Below are positions 48,001 to 58,800 of a stretch of 64,000 nt of DNA, piece after piece. The stretch comes from Elmis aenea (lineage: Eukaryota > Arthropoda > Insecta > Coleoptera > Elmidae): the NCBI GenBank assembly GCA_947652605.1, contig OX393577.1, positions 55,328,108 through 55,392,107 on the forward strand. Direction: 5' to 3'. The position numbers and the translations under genes are program-made. How positions within the stretch are numbered: the stretch's first letter is position 1; each line of letters opens with the position of its first letter. The notes beneath the pieces were generated by a model, which was given only the letters and a program-made list of their open reading frames with translations, was not told the origin of the DNA and did not search any database.

Positions 48001-51000
48001 CCAACCGGTGAAGATTCCATTTGGAATTATCATGTATGGAATGATGTTTGGATGGCCAGACCCGATCTTCCAAAAGGTTTAGAATTATATTAAATGAATT
48101 TATTTTCACATTCAAACAGCTGTAAGCAACAAACTTTTATTTATAACCTTCCATTGTTTACTTTGTTCATTTGTTACATTGTTTTCTTTTTAATTAATTT
48201 TAATTATCAATAGGTTATGGGGGGTGGCAAGCAGTAGATGCGACACCTCAGGAAACATCAGATGGCGTTTATCAGTGTGGGCCAGCATCATTAGAAGCCA
48301 TTAAAAAAGGGGCTGTTGGTTATAATTACGATGTTGTGTTTATGATTGCTTCAGTTAATGCCGATTTAATGCGTTGGAAAGAGGATCCTACATCTGATCT
48401 GGGATATTCAAGAATTTACTGTAATAAATATCAGTACGTGTCATTTTGTATGAAAAATTTGTTGCAAATTTTTATTTTTATAATCTTTTACTTTGGATTC
48501 AACATTCGAAGATTCACAAGTTCTCTGGTCTTTTTAATTTATTTTACGCAATTTTTATCAATGATCTAAATAATTTTGAACACACCCTAAAATACTATAC
48601 AGGGTGGTCCACATAGAAGGCCCACCATTCTCGTAAACGGTAAGAGTTACAAAGAAGTTTAAGTTAGACAAATTGTTCCCCTTTCTGAGACCTATTCAGT
48701 GATGCTTTAATGTTTTAAAAAAGTTCCTTGGCACGCTAGATAATAAAAAAAAAATCGAAATGGGCTTTTTTTTGTTAATCCTTAATAACTCGGTTATACT
48801 TGATGGTACAAAAATATTTTTTTGGAAAAGTTGTAGATTTTTGGATGCACTTTAAATAAAAACATTCATTTGTTTCAATCAGGGCTAGAAACCGAAAAAA
48901 ATTTTGGTTAACGGTTAACCGAATTCAAGAACTTTATTTTTATAACGGTTTCTGTTGAAAAACCGGTTTTTTCCGTAAAAAACCGGTTTTGGAAAAACCG
49001 GTAAATTTAACCGGTTTTTAACATTATTCAGATTTGAAATGCAAAGTATAAAAAGATATTATCTATTTATAATTTTATAATATATGTACAATCAAGCATT
49101 CAGTAATTACTTTTGGTAAACTAATCACATTTAATACAGATTTTGTATTTTTCAAAATAATTTTTATTAAAAAGATGTTTAAAAAACCGGTTTTTTATTA
49201 TTTTGGTTAAAGGTTACCGTTTTTTTAGCCTTTAAAAATAACGGTTTCGGTTTCGGTTAAAAATCACAATTTTGGACAAAAAATAAAGGTTAACCGGTTT
49301 TTTAAACCGGTTTAAAAAACCGGTTTCATGCCCTGGTTTCAATATTGTTTAAATTCATGGCACTCTGCAGCTCCATAGGAAGTTTTTGATGAATTTTATT
49401 TGTATTGAGCCTAAATATCAAAATAAATACATTAAACTTTATATTATTGAATAGAGCAACAAAATTGCTTTTTAATGAGGTCATAGCTAACTATGGTTTT
49501 TATTTAAAAAAATGCAAGTTTGTAATTTATCTAAGAATTTCAACAATATTGAAACAAATGAAAGTTTTTATTTTACAGTGCGTAAAATAATCTACAACTT
49601 TTTCCCCAAAAATATTTTTGTACCATCAAAAATAACCAAGCTATTAACGATTTACAAAGAATGCACATTTTGATTTTTGTTAGTTATCTAGCGTGCCATG
49701 GAACTAACAAAACATTAAAGCATCACTGAATAGGTCTCACAAAGGGGAACAATTTGTCTAATTTAAACTTTTTTGTAGCTCTTACCGTTAACGAAATTCC
49801 AATAGTGGCCCTTCTATGTGGACCACCCTGTACATTCTTGAATTGTTTAATCTTAAAATTACTTTTTTTCTTGAAAGACATCTCTTACACTTTTTATTCC
49901 TAGTAACAATAAAAATTATTTAATTTAATTCAATCCATGATTACTTTTATACTTCATTTGTTTTATTAAACTATGCATTTTTTAAATATTTTGTTTTATA
50001 GTATTGGACGCCTGATTTTGACTAAACAACCATTTGTTTATGATCCCAACGGAGACAAAGATCGTCAGGATATCACTTTGGAATACAAGCAAAAAGAAGG
50101 AACCGATGCTGAAAGATTATCTCTTTACAATGCTGTACGAGGTTCAACATTGGCTAAAGCGTATGATCTTACATATATCTGTTATTCAGACTAAATCAAA
50201 CTACTAATAATTTTTTAGTTTCTATTCTTTACCTGATTCTGGTTTGGAAGATGTTGAATTCGATTTGGTGGATTTGGAAAAAATCAAGATTGGTGAAAGT
50301 TTTAGTGTAACAGTTAATATCAAGAATAATGGTGATAAAGTACACAATATTGAAGCAGTTTTATCAGCTGGAAGTGTATTCTATACTGGGGTAAAAGCCA
50401 AGTTGGTCAAAAAGGCAGAAGGACGATTCAAAGTTCAACCAAAATCTAGTAAGACTACTTGAATTTTTAAATTATTTTAATATGAAATAAAAAATTACAC
50501 AATAAATCAAAATTAACACATTAAATTAGTATCCATTCAAATTTTTCTGTAGTTCAGCTTAATTTTGCTAATTTAACCGATTAGTTAAATCCCTAATAAC
50601 AAAATTATTTATGTAAAGCGGTAGCAGATTACATTAAATATTAAAATTATTTGCTAAAAGTGGAATACATGGAAAGTATTTTTTGATTTAATAACGTAAC
50701 AATGTAAAAAAATTGTTTAGGAAAACAATGTTCTGAAATACTAAAACCGAAAAAGTTTTCAAAATTAAATTTATCTGATATATCCAAACAAAATATGACA
50801 GCAATAAAAATTTATTAGATAAATTAACAGCACTTAAAAATAATTAAAAATGGATTCCTAAAAATTTTCATAATTAAATGAGACTAATCTAAATTATACA
50901 GCGTTTGTGATTTGTTTAAAACTATTGGTTTAATTGTGTATAACTTCCCTAAAAAAAACTGTTTTATTCTATTTTTCTCAAAATTTTTATAAATGCAAAT

Positions 51001-52146
51001 TTATTGATGAAGCAGCATGATGCTGTGAAACTGTTTGGGAGCTTCATAATGCTTTATAAATAAAAAGTTTTTTTAACTTGAAGAAAAACAAAAGAAGATA
51101 AATGATTTTGAACTAAGCATATCAACTTACATAAAAATGTATTTAAAATTATGTTGTTAACATTTAATAAATTAAGTGTTTGAACATGATATAATTAACT
51201 AAGATAATTTTTAAAAGTTGTAGGAAATCTATTTTCATTTAAACAATGAGTAATTTTTGTATCACACTTTTTGTTGATTTTACCATCTTTTAGCTGAAAA
51301 ATTGTCATTAGTAATAAAAGCAGAAGACTATCTGGATAAACTGGTAGAATACTGTAATATGAAAATATACGCTATCGCTACTGTAACAGACACACGTCAA
51401 ACATGGGCTGATGAGGACGATTTCCAAGTAATAAAACCTAACATTGATTTCCAGGTAAATTGTTGATAGTTCATTTTATTTAAGGTAGTAGGCTTTGCGA
51501 AATGATTAGCATATATTATTGCAACCTTTAAAAAGATTCAGTGAGTGTATAAATAAATATTCTCAGTAATAAAATATTGGTCATAACTGCAATGCAAATG
51601 TAATGTGAAACTGATTTAATTGATTTATTAAAGATATTTTAAGGTGAACACTGATCAAATATTTGCATGCTCTCACTTGTCACAAAAAAATATACTCTTA
51701 TATTTATTTATAATGTAACTGGATGTGATAAAACAAACAGTATGTATTTGGTTTTGACCAAGTGCTTGGTACACTACATATTGTTTTATTTATTATACCT
51801 ATTACTAAAAGTTTATTGAATGGTAATGTAGGTCTTTGATTTTTTTTTTTTTTTATAGATACCAGCTTTAATACCGATAAGAAAGCCCACGAAAATTGTT
51901 TTAAAATTTACAAATCCGCTCAAAAAAGTTTTGACCAACTGTAAATTCCATGTGGCTGGACCAAGTTTGTTGAGAAATCAAGTGTTACCATATCACGATG
52001 TGAAGCCGAATGCTCTGGTAAAAGTTGATACAGAAATTGTGCCTAAAATGGCTGGAGAACAAAAGTTAGTGGCAACTTTTAGTTCAAAAGAGCTGATAGA
52101 CATAACAGGAACAGTTAAGGTTGAAATTTTTGATGATGAAGAATAA
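45080..52146 (+). CDS. Annulin-type transglutaminase, intact catalytic triad
   Basis: Calcium-dependent protein-glutamine gamma-glutamyltransferase, the insect annulin / hemocyte type used in haemolymph clotting and cuticle cross-linking. Eleven exons join in frame to 712 aa: 45080-45284, 46405-46535, 46601-46736, 46858-47041, 47597-47814, 47870-48076, 48214-48433, 50002-50160, 50219-50448, 51294-51454, 51859-52146. An N-terminal beta-sandwich precedes the core. The triad is Cys282 (KYGQCWVF), His346 ([10 protein letters not shown]) and Asp369 ([10 protein letters not shown]). NANRGDPVRM and [11 protein letters not shown] are family motifs; two C-terminal beta-barrels follow. No signal peptide is seen, as usual for this family. 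The ATG lies right at the acceptor, so an upstream exon (non-coding or a lipid-modified N-terminus, as known for annulins) may be missing. The donor of exon 6 (AAG|GTTTAG) is weak. Confidence 0.94.
45905..46230. repeat. Degenerate transposon end in transglutaminase intron 1
   Basis: CAGAGTTTCTCAACCTTTTTG near 45915 looks like the left end of a hAT MITE of the 'CAGxGGTTCTTAACC' kind. No matching right end or duplication is visible, so this is a remnant at best. Confidence 0.3.
48600..49830. mobile_element. Palindromic TA-TSD element with nested hAT MITE, transglutaminase intron 7
   Basis: Ends CAGGGTGGTCCACATAGAAG and CTTCTATGTGGACCACCCTG are an exact inverted pair, with TA at 48598-48599 and 49831-49832. 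The subterminal box reads ATTCTCG (3 bp closer to the end than in relatives), then TAAACGGTAAGAG. Without the nested MITE the element is about 770 bp. Confidence 0.87.
48880..49335 (-). mobile_element. hAT-type MITE rich in ACCGGTTT palindromes, copy 2 (inverted)
   Basis: Same family as 28123-28571 in opposite orientation: ends CAGGGCTAGAAACCG and CGGTTTCATGCCCTG, with a perfect 8-bp duplication GTTTCAAT (48872-48879, 49336-49343). It sits inside the palindromic element at 48600-49830, so it inserted later. Confidence 0.9.
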
Positions 52147-52474
52147 TCTTTACATTTTGCTTTTTTCTTTAAAATTAAATAAAAAATCGTACATATAGAA
52201 TATATATCCATATATTTTTTGCATATTTTAGAACATTTTATGTGATTATATGTGCAGTATTTGCCTATTACAATATATTTTACTTGTAATTTTGTTATGA
52301 ATAAATGTAGCTTTTTTGTGCTTCAGACATTGAATTTTTATTTATTTATATCCTTTCCTAAAGTATTACAATTTGGAGTGAAACATTTTGGTGTCACCAA
52401 ATAGATAAAATTCATAATAACTGAATTTTAAAAACACAGAACATTTAAAAATTTGCTAAAAAAATCCATATACT
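52147..52474. other. 3' flank of transglutaminase
   Basis: Contains AATAAA-type signals (about 52176 and 52299), likely the transglutaminase polyadenylation region. Nothing else was seen. Confidence 0.5.
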
Positions 52475-53065
52475 AGGTGCGTTCGGGACGTACGCTCTTT
52501 TTGATTTATTTGCTCTTTTTTGCTCCACAGCGTTCGGGACGCGACTTTGGAGTGAAAAAGATCGCTCCGATGGGCGTTCGGGACTGCATGAGTGGAGTAA
52601 ATAAATCTACTCTAATTTGCACCACAGAAGACATGCGCATTACGGATTGTTTAGTACATAATTACTTTTGAATTCTTTGAATTACCAGGTAGCAGGTACA
52701 GCATAAGATAAGATACAGTTAACATCCAGGCTTCGTATTATCGTGTTGCATTTGTGTACAAGTTGTTTGTGTTAAATAAAAATGTTTAATAAAGAAAAAT
52801 ACGCCGTTGTTGTAGACGAAGTAGGAAGTCCAACGATAGAAAACAATCAAATTTTATTAATGAACATAGAAGGTATAGTGTATTATATTATTTTAAATAA
52901 TTGGTTATAAAACTTTATTAATGTTGTTGCAGAACAGTCACTGGAATATATGCCAGCTACGAACGACATTCTTTCTCAATTAAGTGTAGAAGGAAAGGAA
53001 AACGTACCGCAAACGGAGAATAATGAAAAGTTATGGTCCCATGAAAATATTTTGTTTCTGATCCA

Positions 53066-53777
53066 GGTAAAATTGCATTATACCGCCTCATTGCTAATCC
53101 TTGTCCGATCGCCTTTTTGTTGGTATTTTTGGGTTCCTTGTTCAATTTTGAGTCGATATGGGTGCGGGGACAGATGCGGCGACGTCTTTTTTGGATGTAG
53201 TCGTTGGTTGAATTTGCGTTTTCGGTCGGTTTGTACTGTGCGGAATGGCGGCTATTTGACAGGTGGTCGTATGTTATGGTTGCTGGATCATTGATATGTC
53301 CTTTCTCACGACCGTCATTCATTTTGTCGGTAAAAGAGGGTCAGGTTAGAGGTCTGTAAAAGCTTTTTTTTAACGCGATACCTCCAAAAATCAATATATG
53401 TAACGACAAATGTTTATTGCTTTAAAAAAAAGCTTTTACAGACCTCTAACCTGACAAATGTTTATTGCTTTAAAAAAAAGCTTTTACAGACCTCTAACCT
53501 GACCCTCTTTTACCGACAAAATGAATGACGGTCGTGATAAAGGACATATCAATGATCCAGCAACCATAACATACGACCACCTGTCAAATAGCCGCCATTC
53601 CGCACAGTACAAACCGACCGAAAACGCAAATTCAACCAACGACTACATCCAAAAAAGACGTCGCCGCATATGTCCCCGCACCCATATCGACTCAAAATTG
53701 AACAAGGAACCCAAAAATACCAACAAAAAGGCGATCGGACAAGGATTAGCAATGAGGCGGTATAATGCAAAATTACC
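53066..53777. mobile_element. Foldback element with 8-bp duplication, nested in the Harbinger gene
   Basis: Perfect 8-bp duplication CTGATCCA at 53058-53065 and 53778-53785. Ends GGTAAAATTGCATTATACCG and, inverted, GGTAATTTTGCATTATACCG. Arms of about 270 bp are near-identical inverted copies. The centre has a tandem duplication of about 50 bp (53411-53505) containing AAGCTTTTACAGACCTC. The 8-bp duplication suggests a hAT- or P-like mechanism, but the GGTA end fits neither standard. Confidence 0.82.
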
Positions 53778-53781
53778 CTGA
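53521..53781 (+). other. Open reading frame in foldback arm (86 codons), function unknown
   Basis: The right arm is open from an ATG (MNDGRDKGHINDPATITYD...) through a basic QKRRRRICPR patch to just past the element end. The inverted left arm holds the same frame on the minus strand (from 53322), also open. Two independent open copies could mean selection or simply recent arm duplication. No homologue is recognised. Confidence 0.3.
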
Positions 53782-54350
53782 TCCAAGAAATGAAAGATAA
53801 CTATTTACAATTTAATACTGGATACAAAAAGCCGTTTTGGCAGAAAGTGTCTAAAAAATTCAAGACTGAACTTAACAGGGACATTAACGGTTTACAGTGC
53901 CAAACTAAGTGGAAGGAACTTCTTAAAAAATACAAAGCAGTAGTAGCACAGAACAAATCGTCTGGAAATCAACGAGAAACGTGGGTGTATTTTGAAAGCA
54001 TTAACGAAGTGATGCATAATAAACCTGAAATTACACCAGTTGCTACATGTAGCAATTTAACTGGGCTAATTAATAACAAATCGCCAGGTTCGTCATTTAC
54101 AGCTGATGATGATAGTGATAATGAGAACAGTTCTTTTGTTAAAAAAAGGAGACTTAAAGTGAGTAGTGCAGAAAAAAGGCATAAGGACAAAATGGCGAGG
54201 TTTGATAAATTTAATCAATTATTTGAAAAGTTTATTGACAAGATGCCATAAATACTATTGTATGGAAGACCAATACCAGTTTTTATTTGTGGAACATATT
54301 TATTTTTGGGATATTTTTTTCTTGAATGATTGTTTTTTTAATTAATTATA

Positions 54351-54591
54351 CCAGATTATTCAGTTTAACTGTCGCACCCCTATAACTTTGTTGTTGTAGA
54401 AACCCCAATAACGCTTATATTTTTGAAAATTGCAGGAAATTCCCTATCAAATGTTTTTTCTGCAACGAAAAAACATTTGGATGTCGTGAAAGAATTTTCT
54501 GCAATTTACAAAAATATAAGGATCATTTAGGTTTCATCTTCCAACAACTAAGTTATAGGGGTGCAAAAGTCAAACTGAATCACCCGATATA
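54351..54591. repeat. Small palindromic element nested in the Harbinger element
   Basis: Inverted arms contain CAGTTTAACTGTCGCACCCC at the left and GGGGTGCAAAAGTCAAACTG at the right, with TA at the outer edges. The terminus CGGGTGATTCAG on the right resembles a degenerate CAGGGTGATTCA end. Confidence 0.6.
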
Positions 54592-55005
54592 TTTTAAGAA
54601 TAGTTTTTGTATGGGATACCAAAGATATTTTTTTTTAATATTGTAAATATTTAATTATTTTATCATCTTTTTCGTTAAATAATTGTAGGATACCAAAGTT
54701 TTTTTGTTAAATACTTATTGCATACAAGTTTTTTGTATGTTTTTATTTATTTAATAGGTTTTTTAAAATATATATTTTACTGTTTATGTTATGGAAGATT
54801 AAAGTTTTTTTGTTATGTTAAATATTTATTGCATACTTAGTTTTTTAAATATGTGTTTATTTATTTAATGTTTTTTTTTATTAAAATATATTTTGGATTG
54901 TACATTATTTTTTTTTAATAAAACTTCTTCACAAACTTTTTTTAAAATTTATTTATTTCAGTTATCAAAATGTTGCACATAACAATTATATACTTATATA
55001 TTACA

Positions 55006-55295
55006 TTAATTTACTGCTGGTAATGAATTCATAATGTTGTTTCTTTTTTCGATGGCCCCAATATTGATTTCGTTATAAGGGGTTGCATTTAAAATTTCTA
55101 GGTGATCTTCTTCCACTAATTCTAAATAATTACCATTGTCACCATTATTTAGACAAACATTATGTAAAATACATGCTGCGACAATAATTACCGCTGCCAA
55201 ATCTAAACGAACTGTTTCTATTAACTTTAACCGCCGAAATCTGCCTTTGAGCAGTGCAAAAGCATTTTCAATTTTAACCCTAACTTTATTTAACT
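55006..55295 (-). pseudogene. Harbinger DDE transposase, C-terminal fragment
   Basis: Minus-strand frame: KVRVKIENAFALLKGRFRRL (about 55290 down), then AAVIIVAACILHNVCL and a C-terminal tail ending NSLPAVN. The 'E.AF..LKGRFRRL' helix and 'ILHN.C' are hallmarks of the end of DDE_Tnp_4 (Harbinger) transposases and include the region of the third acidic catalytic residue. The upstream part is absent, so this is a dead fragment. Confidence 0.75.
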
Positions 55296-55587
55296 TAAGT
55301 TAAATGGTTTCATATCATGACATTCTACATTAATTTTATAACCAAATAATCTAACAAATTCCAGTTTGTTGCTTGTTTTACTTACAATGATGTCTGATTA
55401 GACCGGTCTACAACAAAATAGTGAGGTTACGTTACTTTTATATTTGAAATATGCGCTGATTTTCTGCACCTACACGTGCCGAACGCACAAGATTTACTCT
55501 TGGAGGCTCTGAGACCACGTGATTACAATCTCACTTCAATCCTGTCCAATCCACTCCAATCTGGGAGCGTGCGTCCCGAACGCACCT

Positions 55588-55877
55588 ACTGTAACTAGTT
55601 AGTTAAGATCGTATTTGTAATTAAGTTGGTATAGTTTATGTTGGTAGCCTTGTTTTTTGACATTTTAAATTTGAAATGTTAACGTCTTTTATACATGAAG
55701 GTTATTTTGCATGTAAATAAAAGTTGTATAGTCATTAGTTGTTATTTGAATGCATTTTTTTTGTTAAGGTAACCATTATCATCTTGATTTTTAATATAAA
55801 AAAGTGTTTATTGTATGTTCATTTAATTTTTTTTAGTTATAAGATATTAGAAAACGAAACTGTTTACAAGTTTGATA
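55588..55877. promoter_or_regulatory. Upstream region of CAP-G
   Basis: 290 bp between the Harbinger right end and the CAP-G start codon; AT-rich, no evident core motif. If the CAP-G promoter is short it lies here; otherwise the Harbinger insertion has separated it from upstream elements. Confidence 0.35.
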
Positions 55878-58800
55878 ATGCTTATACAAACAGATGATGT
55901 ACACAAACAAATTGTGAACATTTTCAATAGTGCCCAAAAGAGTTCTGCTTCACACCAAAAAAATGTTACGCTGTTATGTAAAGTTTATAAACAAGTAAGT
56001 ATATTAGAATGTAAATGCCACATGATTTTCATACAAAATTGTTTACCCCAACACTGGTTTAATACAAAAATCGCTTTTATACCATGATTTATTCATGATT
56101 GACCATTTTTTATCAACATAAGATTACATCGTAAACTCTATTAAAAGTTTGGGAAATAATGTAGAGATATGGTAACTGTCTAAGCATCAAAGGCATATCT
56201 CGACTGTGTACCATGACTATTAATGGCATCGTCTATTGTCTTTTTGGCGACTTGATATCTATCTAAATATTGGCTTTTTTACAGACTGATTCAAATCGAT
56301 TTGTGGATTCATTCATATCCATTGTAAAGTACTTATTAACGCAGAATCATAAAGTTAAAAATGTGCATGTAGAGCGATCAATAACCTTCTGTGCTTTATT
56401 TTGTGCTTCTTGTAAATCTGAGGAAGATGATATGGAATCAGAGTTTCTAAGGAAAGTATTCGACTTTTTACTTGAGGTAAGTTTTTAAACTTTGAATTTT
56501 ATTCTCTAGATGTCCTGCAATGGTAACATTTTAGCTTCAAGATTTAGCAGATGATACAATTAGATATCGTACATGTCAGCTTATGGCAACAATATTAAAT
56601 AATCTAGTTGGTGTCGATTTAAGTGACGAACTGTTCACTATTATACAAGAAGCAATGCTTGATCGATTAAGGGTCAGTGTTTTAATTATTGAACTATGCT
56701 GTAGACTAAACGCAATTTTTTAGGATTCGAAACATATTGTACGGTTGCAGGCAGCTATTGCTTTACGTTATGTACAAGATCCAGGTGACCCTCATGATCC
56801 AGTTACCAATGAATATATGATTCGTATGCAGATTGATGCAAATCCAATGGTTTGTTATTAAACTAAATGTTAACTTTTATCATTTATTTACGTCATGTTT
56901 TTAATTACATTTTTACATCCCAATAGTACTGTTATTATTTTTCAGCATATAAAGCGGTTTTTTTTCCATCAGCAAAATGCAAGCTATACAGGGTGAGTCA
57001 CGACGGATGCCACAGAGTTTTATGGCGAAACGGCATATATTCTCCAACTTCTATCGCAGTTAGTTTATGTAAGTCAATAAGGGCTACATTTTAAAAATAT
57101 TTTTAAACATACAGGGTGCTCCAAAAAAGAGTGGCATATCAAAGTTATACTTTTTCTTATGGAACATCCTGTATATTTTAACATTTTTGGATTCCTCTTT
57201 AAATTTACTTCAAAAAATGTAAAAGGTTATATGGGTCTAAAATCAACCGTTTTCGTGAAAACTGCATTTTCATGAAAATACAGTACTTTTAAAAATTTTC
57301 AACATTTGGAAACTTTAAAAAGTCTGAATAAATTCGGTTGGAAATTAGATTGACGATAGATTAATTAACACTTTGCACCACCTACATTTTAAAAATATTA
57401 TACAGGGCGTTTTTTACGCTTGGTCAAAGTTGTGAAATTTTAAACATCGATAACTCATTTTTCTTAAATACAATACCCTATATTTTTTTACACAGACTTA
57501 TACAAAATTTAAATATCTTTCGAAAACATAAAGGTTGTTTTTCACCTAAAATTGATATTTTCTGAGATTTTTGAAATTTTTTCATAAGAAAGTTATAATT
57601 TTACCATTCTTATGTTTAAATAGAGGTTTTTTAAAATTATTTATGCATTTATTTATTCGACCAGTGTTATAAGATAATTACTAAATCCTATAAACTATTT
57701 TTTGTATGTTTTTAATACGACACTTGGCTCTACCGAAAACGGTATGTTTTTTTTTTATAATGTAATATTAGACAAGCCAGTATTAATCTTTTTTTAATCA
57801 GCGTCTTTTTCGCGTACCTTATACATTATCAATGGGTTCTTAGGACTTGACAAACGATCAAACTCAATTATATGAAAAATATTGTGGCCCTGATGAGAAA
57901 CCCCCATTCAAGCGTAAAATTGTAAAATTACAACTTTTTTATGAAAAACTGTCAAAATATGTAGGCAAAAGATAAAATTATGTTTCTTGTTTTTTTTTTC
58001 TTTCAATTGTTTCAAATTACCGCTGTCTACCTTCAAAGCCTACTTTAAAATATCACTTTGCCCTAATAATTAACAATAAAATCGCGATATCTCGGAAAAT
58101 ATCAATTTTAGGTAAAAAACAGCCTGAATGTTTTCGAAAGAGAATTAAATTTTCTATAAGACTGTAAAAAAATATAGGATGTTGTATTTAAGAAAAATGA
58201 GTTATCGATGTTAAAAGTTTCACAAGTTTGACCAAGCATAAAAAACGCCCTGTATAATATTTTTAAAATGTAGGTGGTGCAAAGTGTTAATTAATCCATC
58301 GTCAATCTAATTTCCAAGCGAATTTATTCAGACTTTTTAAAGTTTCCAAATGTTGAAAATTTTTGAAAGTACTGCATTTTCATAAAAATGCAATTTTCAC
58401 GAAAACGGTTAACCTTAGACCCATATAACCTTGTATCTTTTTTGAAGTTAATTTAAAGAGGAATTCAAAAATGCAAAAATATACAGGGTGTTCCATAAGA
58501 AAAAGTATAACTTTGATATGCCACTCTTTTTTGGAGCACCCTGTATGTTTCAAAATATTTTTAAAATGTAACCCTTATTGACTTACACAATCTAACCACG
58601 ACAGAAGTTTGAGAATATATACCGTTTCGCCATAAAACTTCGTGGCGTCCGTCTTGACTCACCCTGTATATTTTTGATGATGGATACACTCAGATTTGCA
58701 CTTTTTTTCCAATTTTCTAGGACCCTTCATATCTACCTTTTCACATCTAACTAAACAAAGTGTTATGCTCATGCTTCAAGTGCAATTTGCATATTTTTTA

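Larger units (their letters stand above)
52782..54251 (+). pseudogene. Harbinger Myb/SANT-like DNA-binding protein gene, split by an insertion
   Basis: Exon 1 is 52782-52872 (MFNKEKYAVVVDEVGSPTI...), exon 2 starts 52933 (EQSLEYMPATNDILS...) and runs to about 53065, where a 712-bp element has inserted. Coding resumes at 53786 in the same original frame, ending at 54251. The left part ends with WSHENILFLIQ and the right part begins EMKDNY; it goes on with KKPFWQKVSKKF and CQTKWKELLKKYKAV, the tryptophan pattern of Myb/SANT-like domains of Harbinger ORF2, which bind DNA and help import the transposase. A basic/acidic C-terminal region follows. The insertion must abolish the normal protein, although a 153-codon downstream frame stays open. 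Confidence 0.75.
52475..55587. mobile_element. Decayed PIF/Harbinger transposon with two nested insertions
   Basis: Ends AGGTGCGTTCGGGACG and CGTCCCGAACGCACCT, with the 3-bp duplication ACT (52472-52474, 55588-55590). GCGTTCGGGA is repeated in the first 110 bp and inverted near 55487 and 55570, like subterminal transposase sites. It encodes the two typical Harbinger products in convergent orientation: a Myb/SANT-like protein on plus and the C-terminal end of the DDE transposase on minus. Most of the transposase gene is deleted. Confidence 0.85.
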
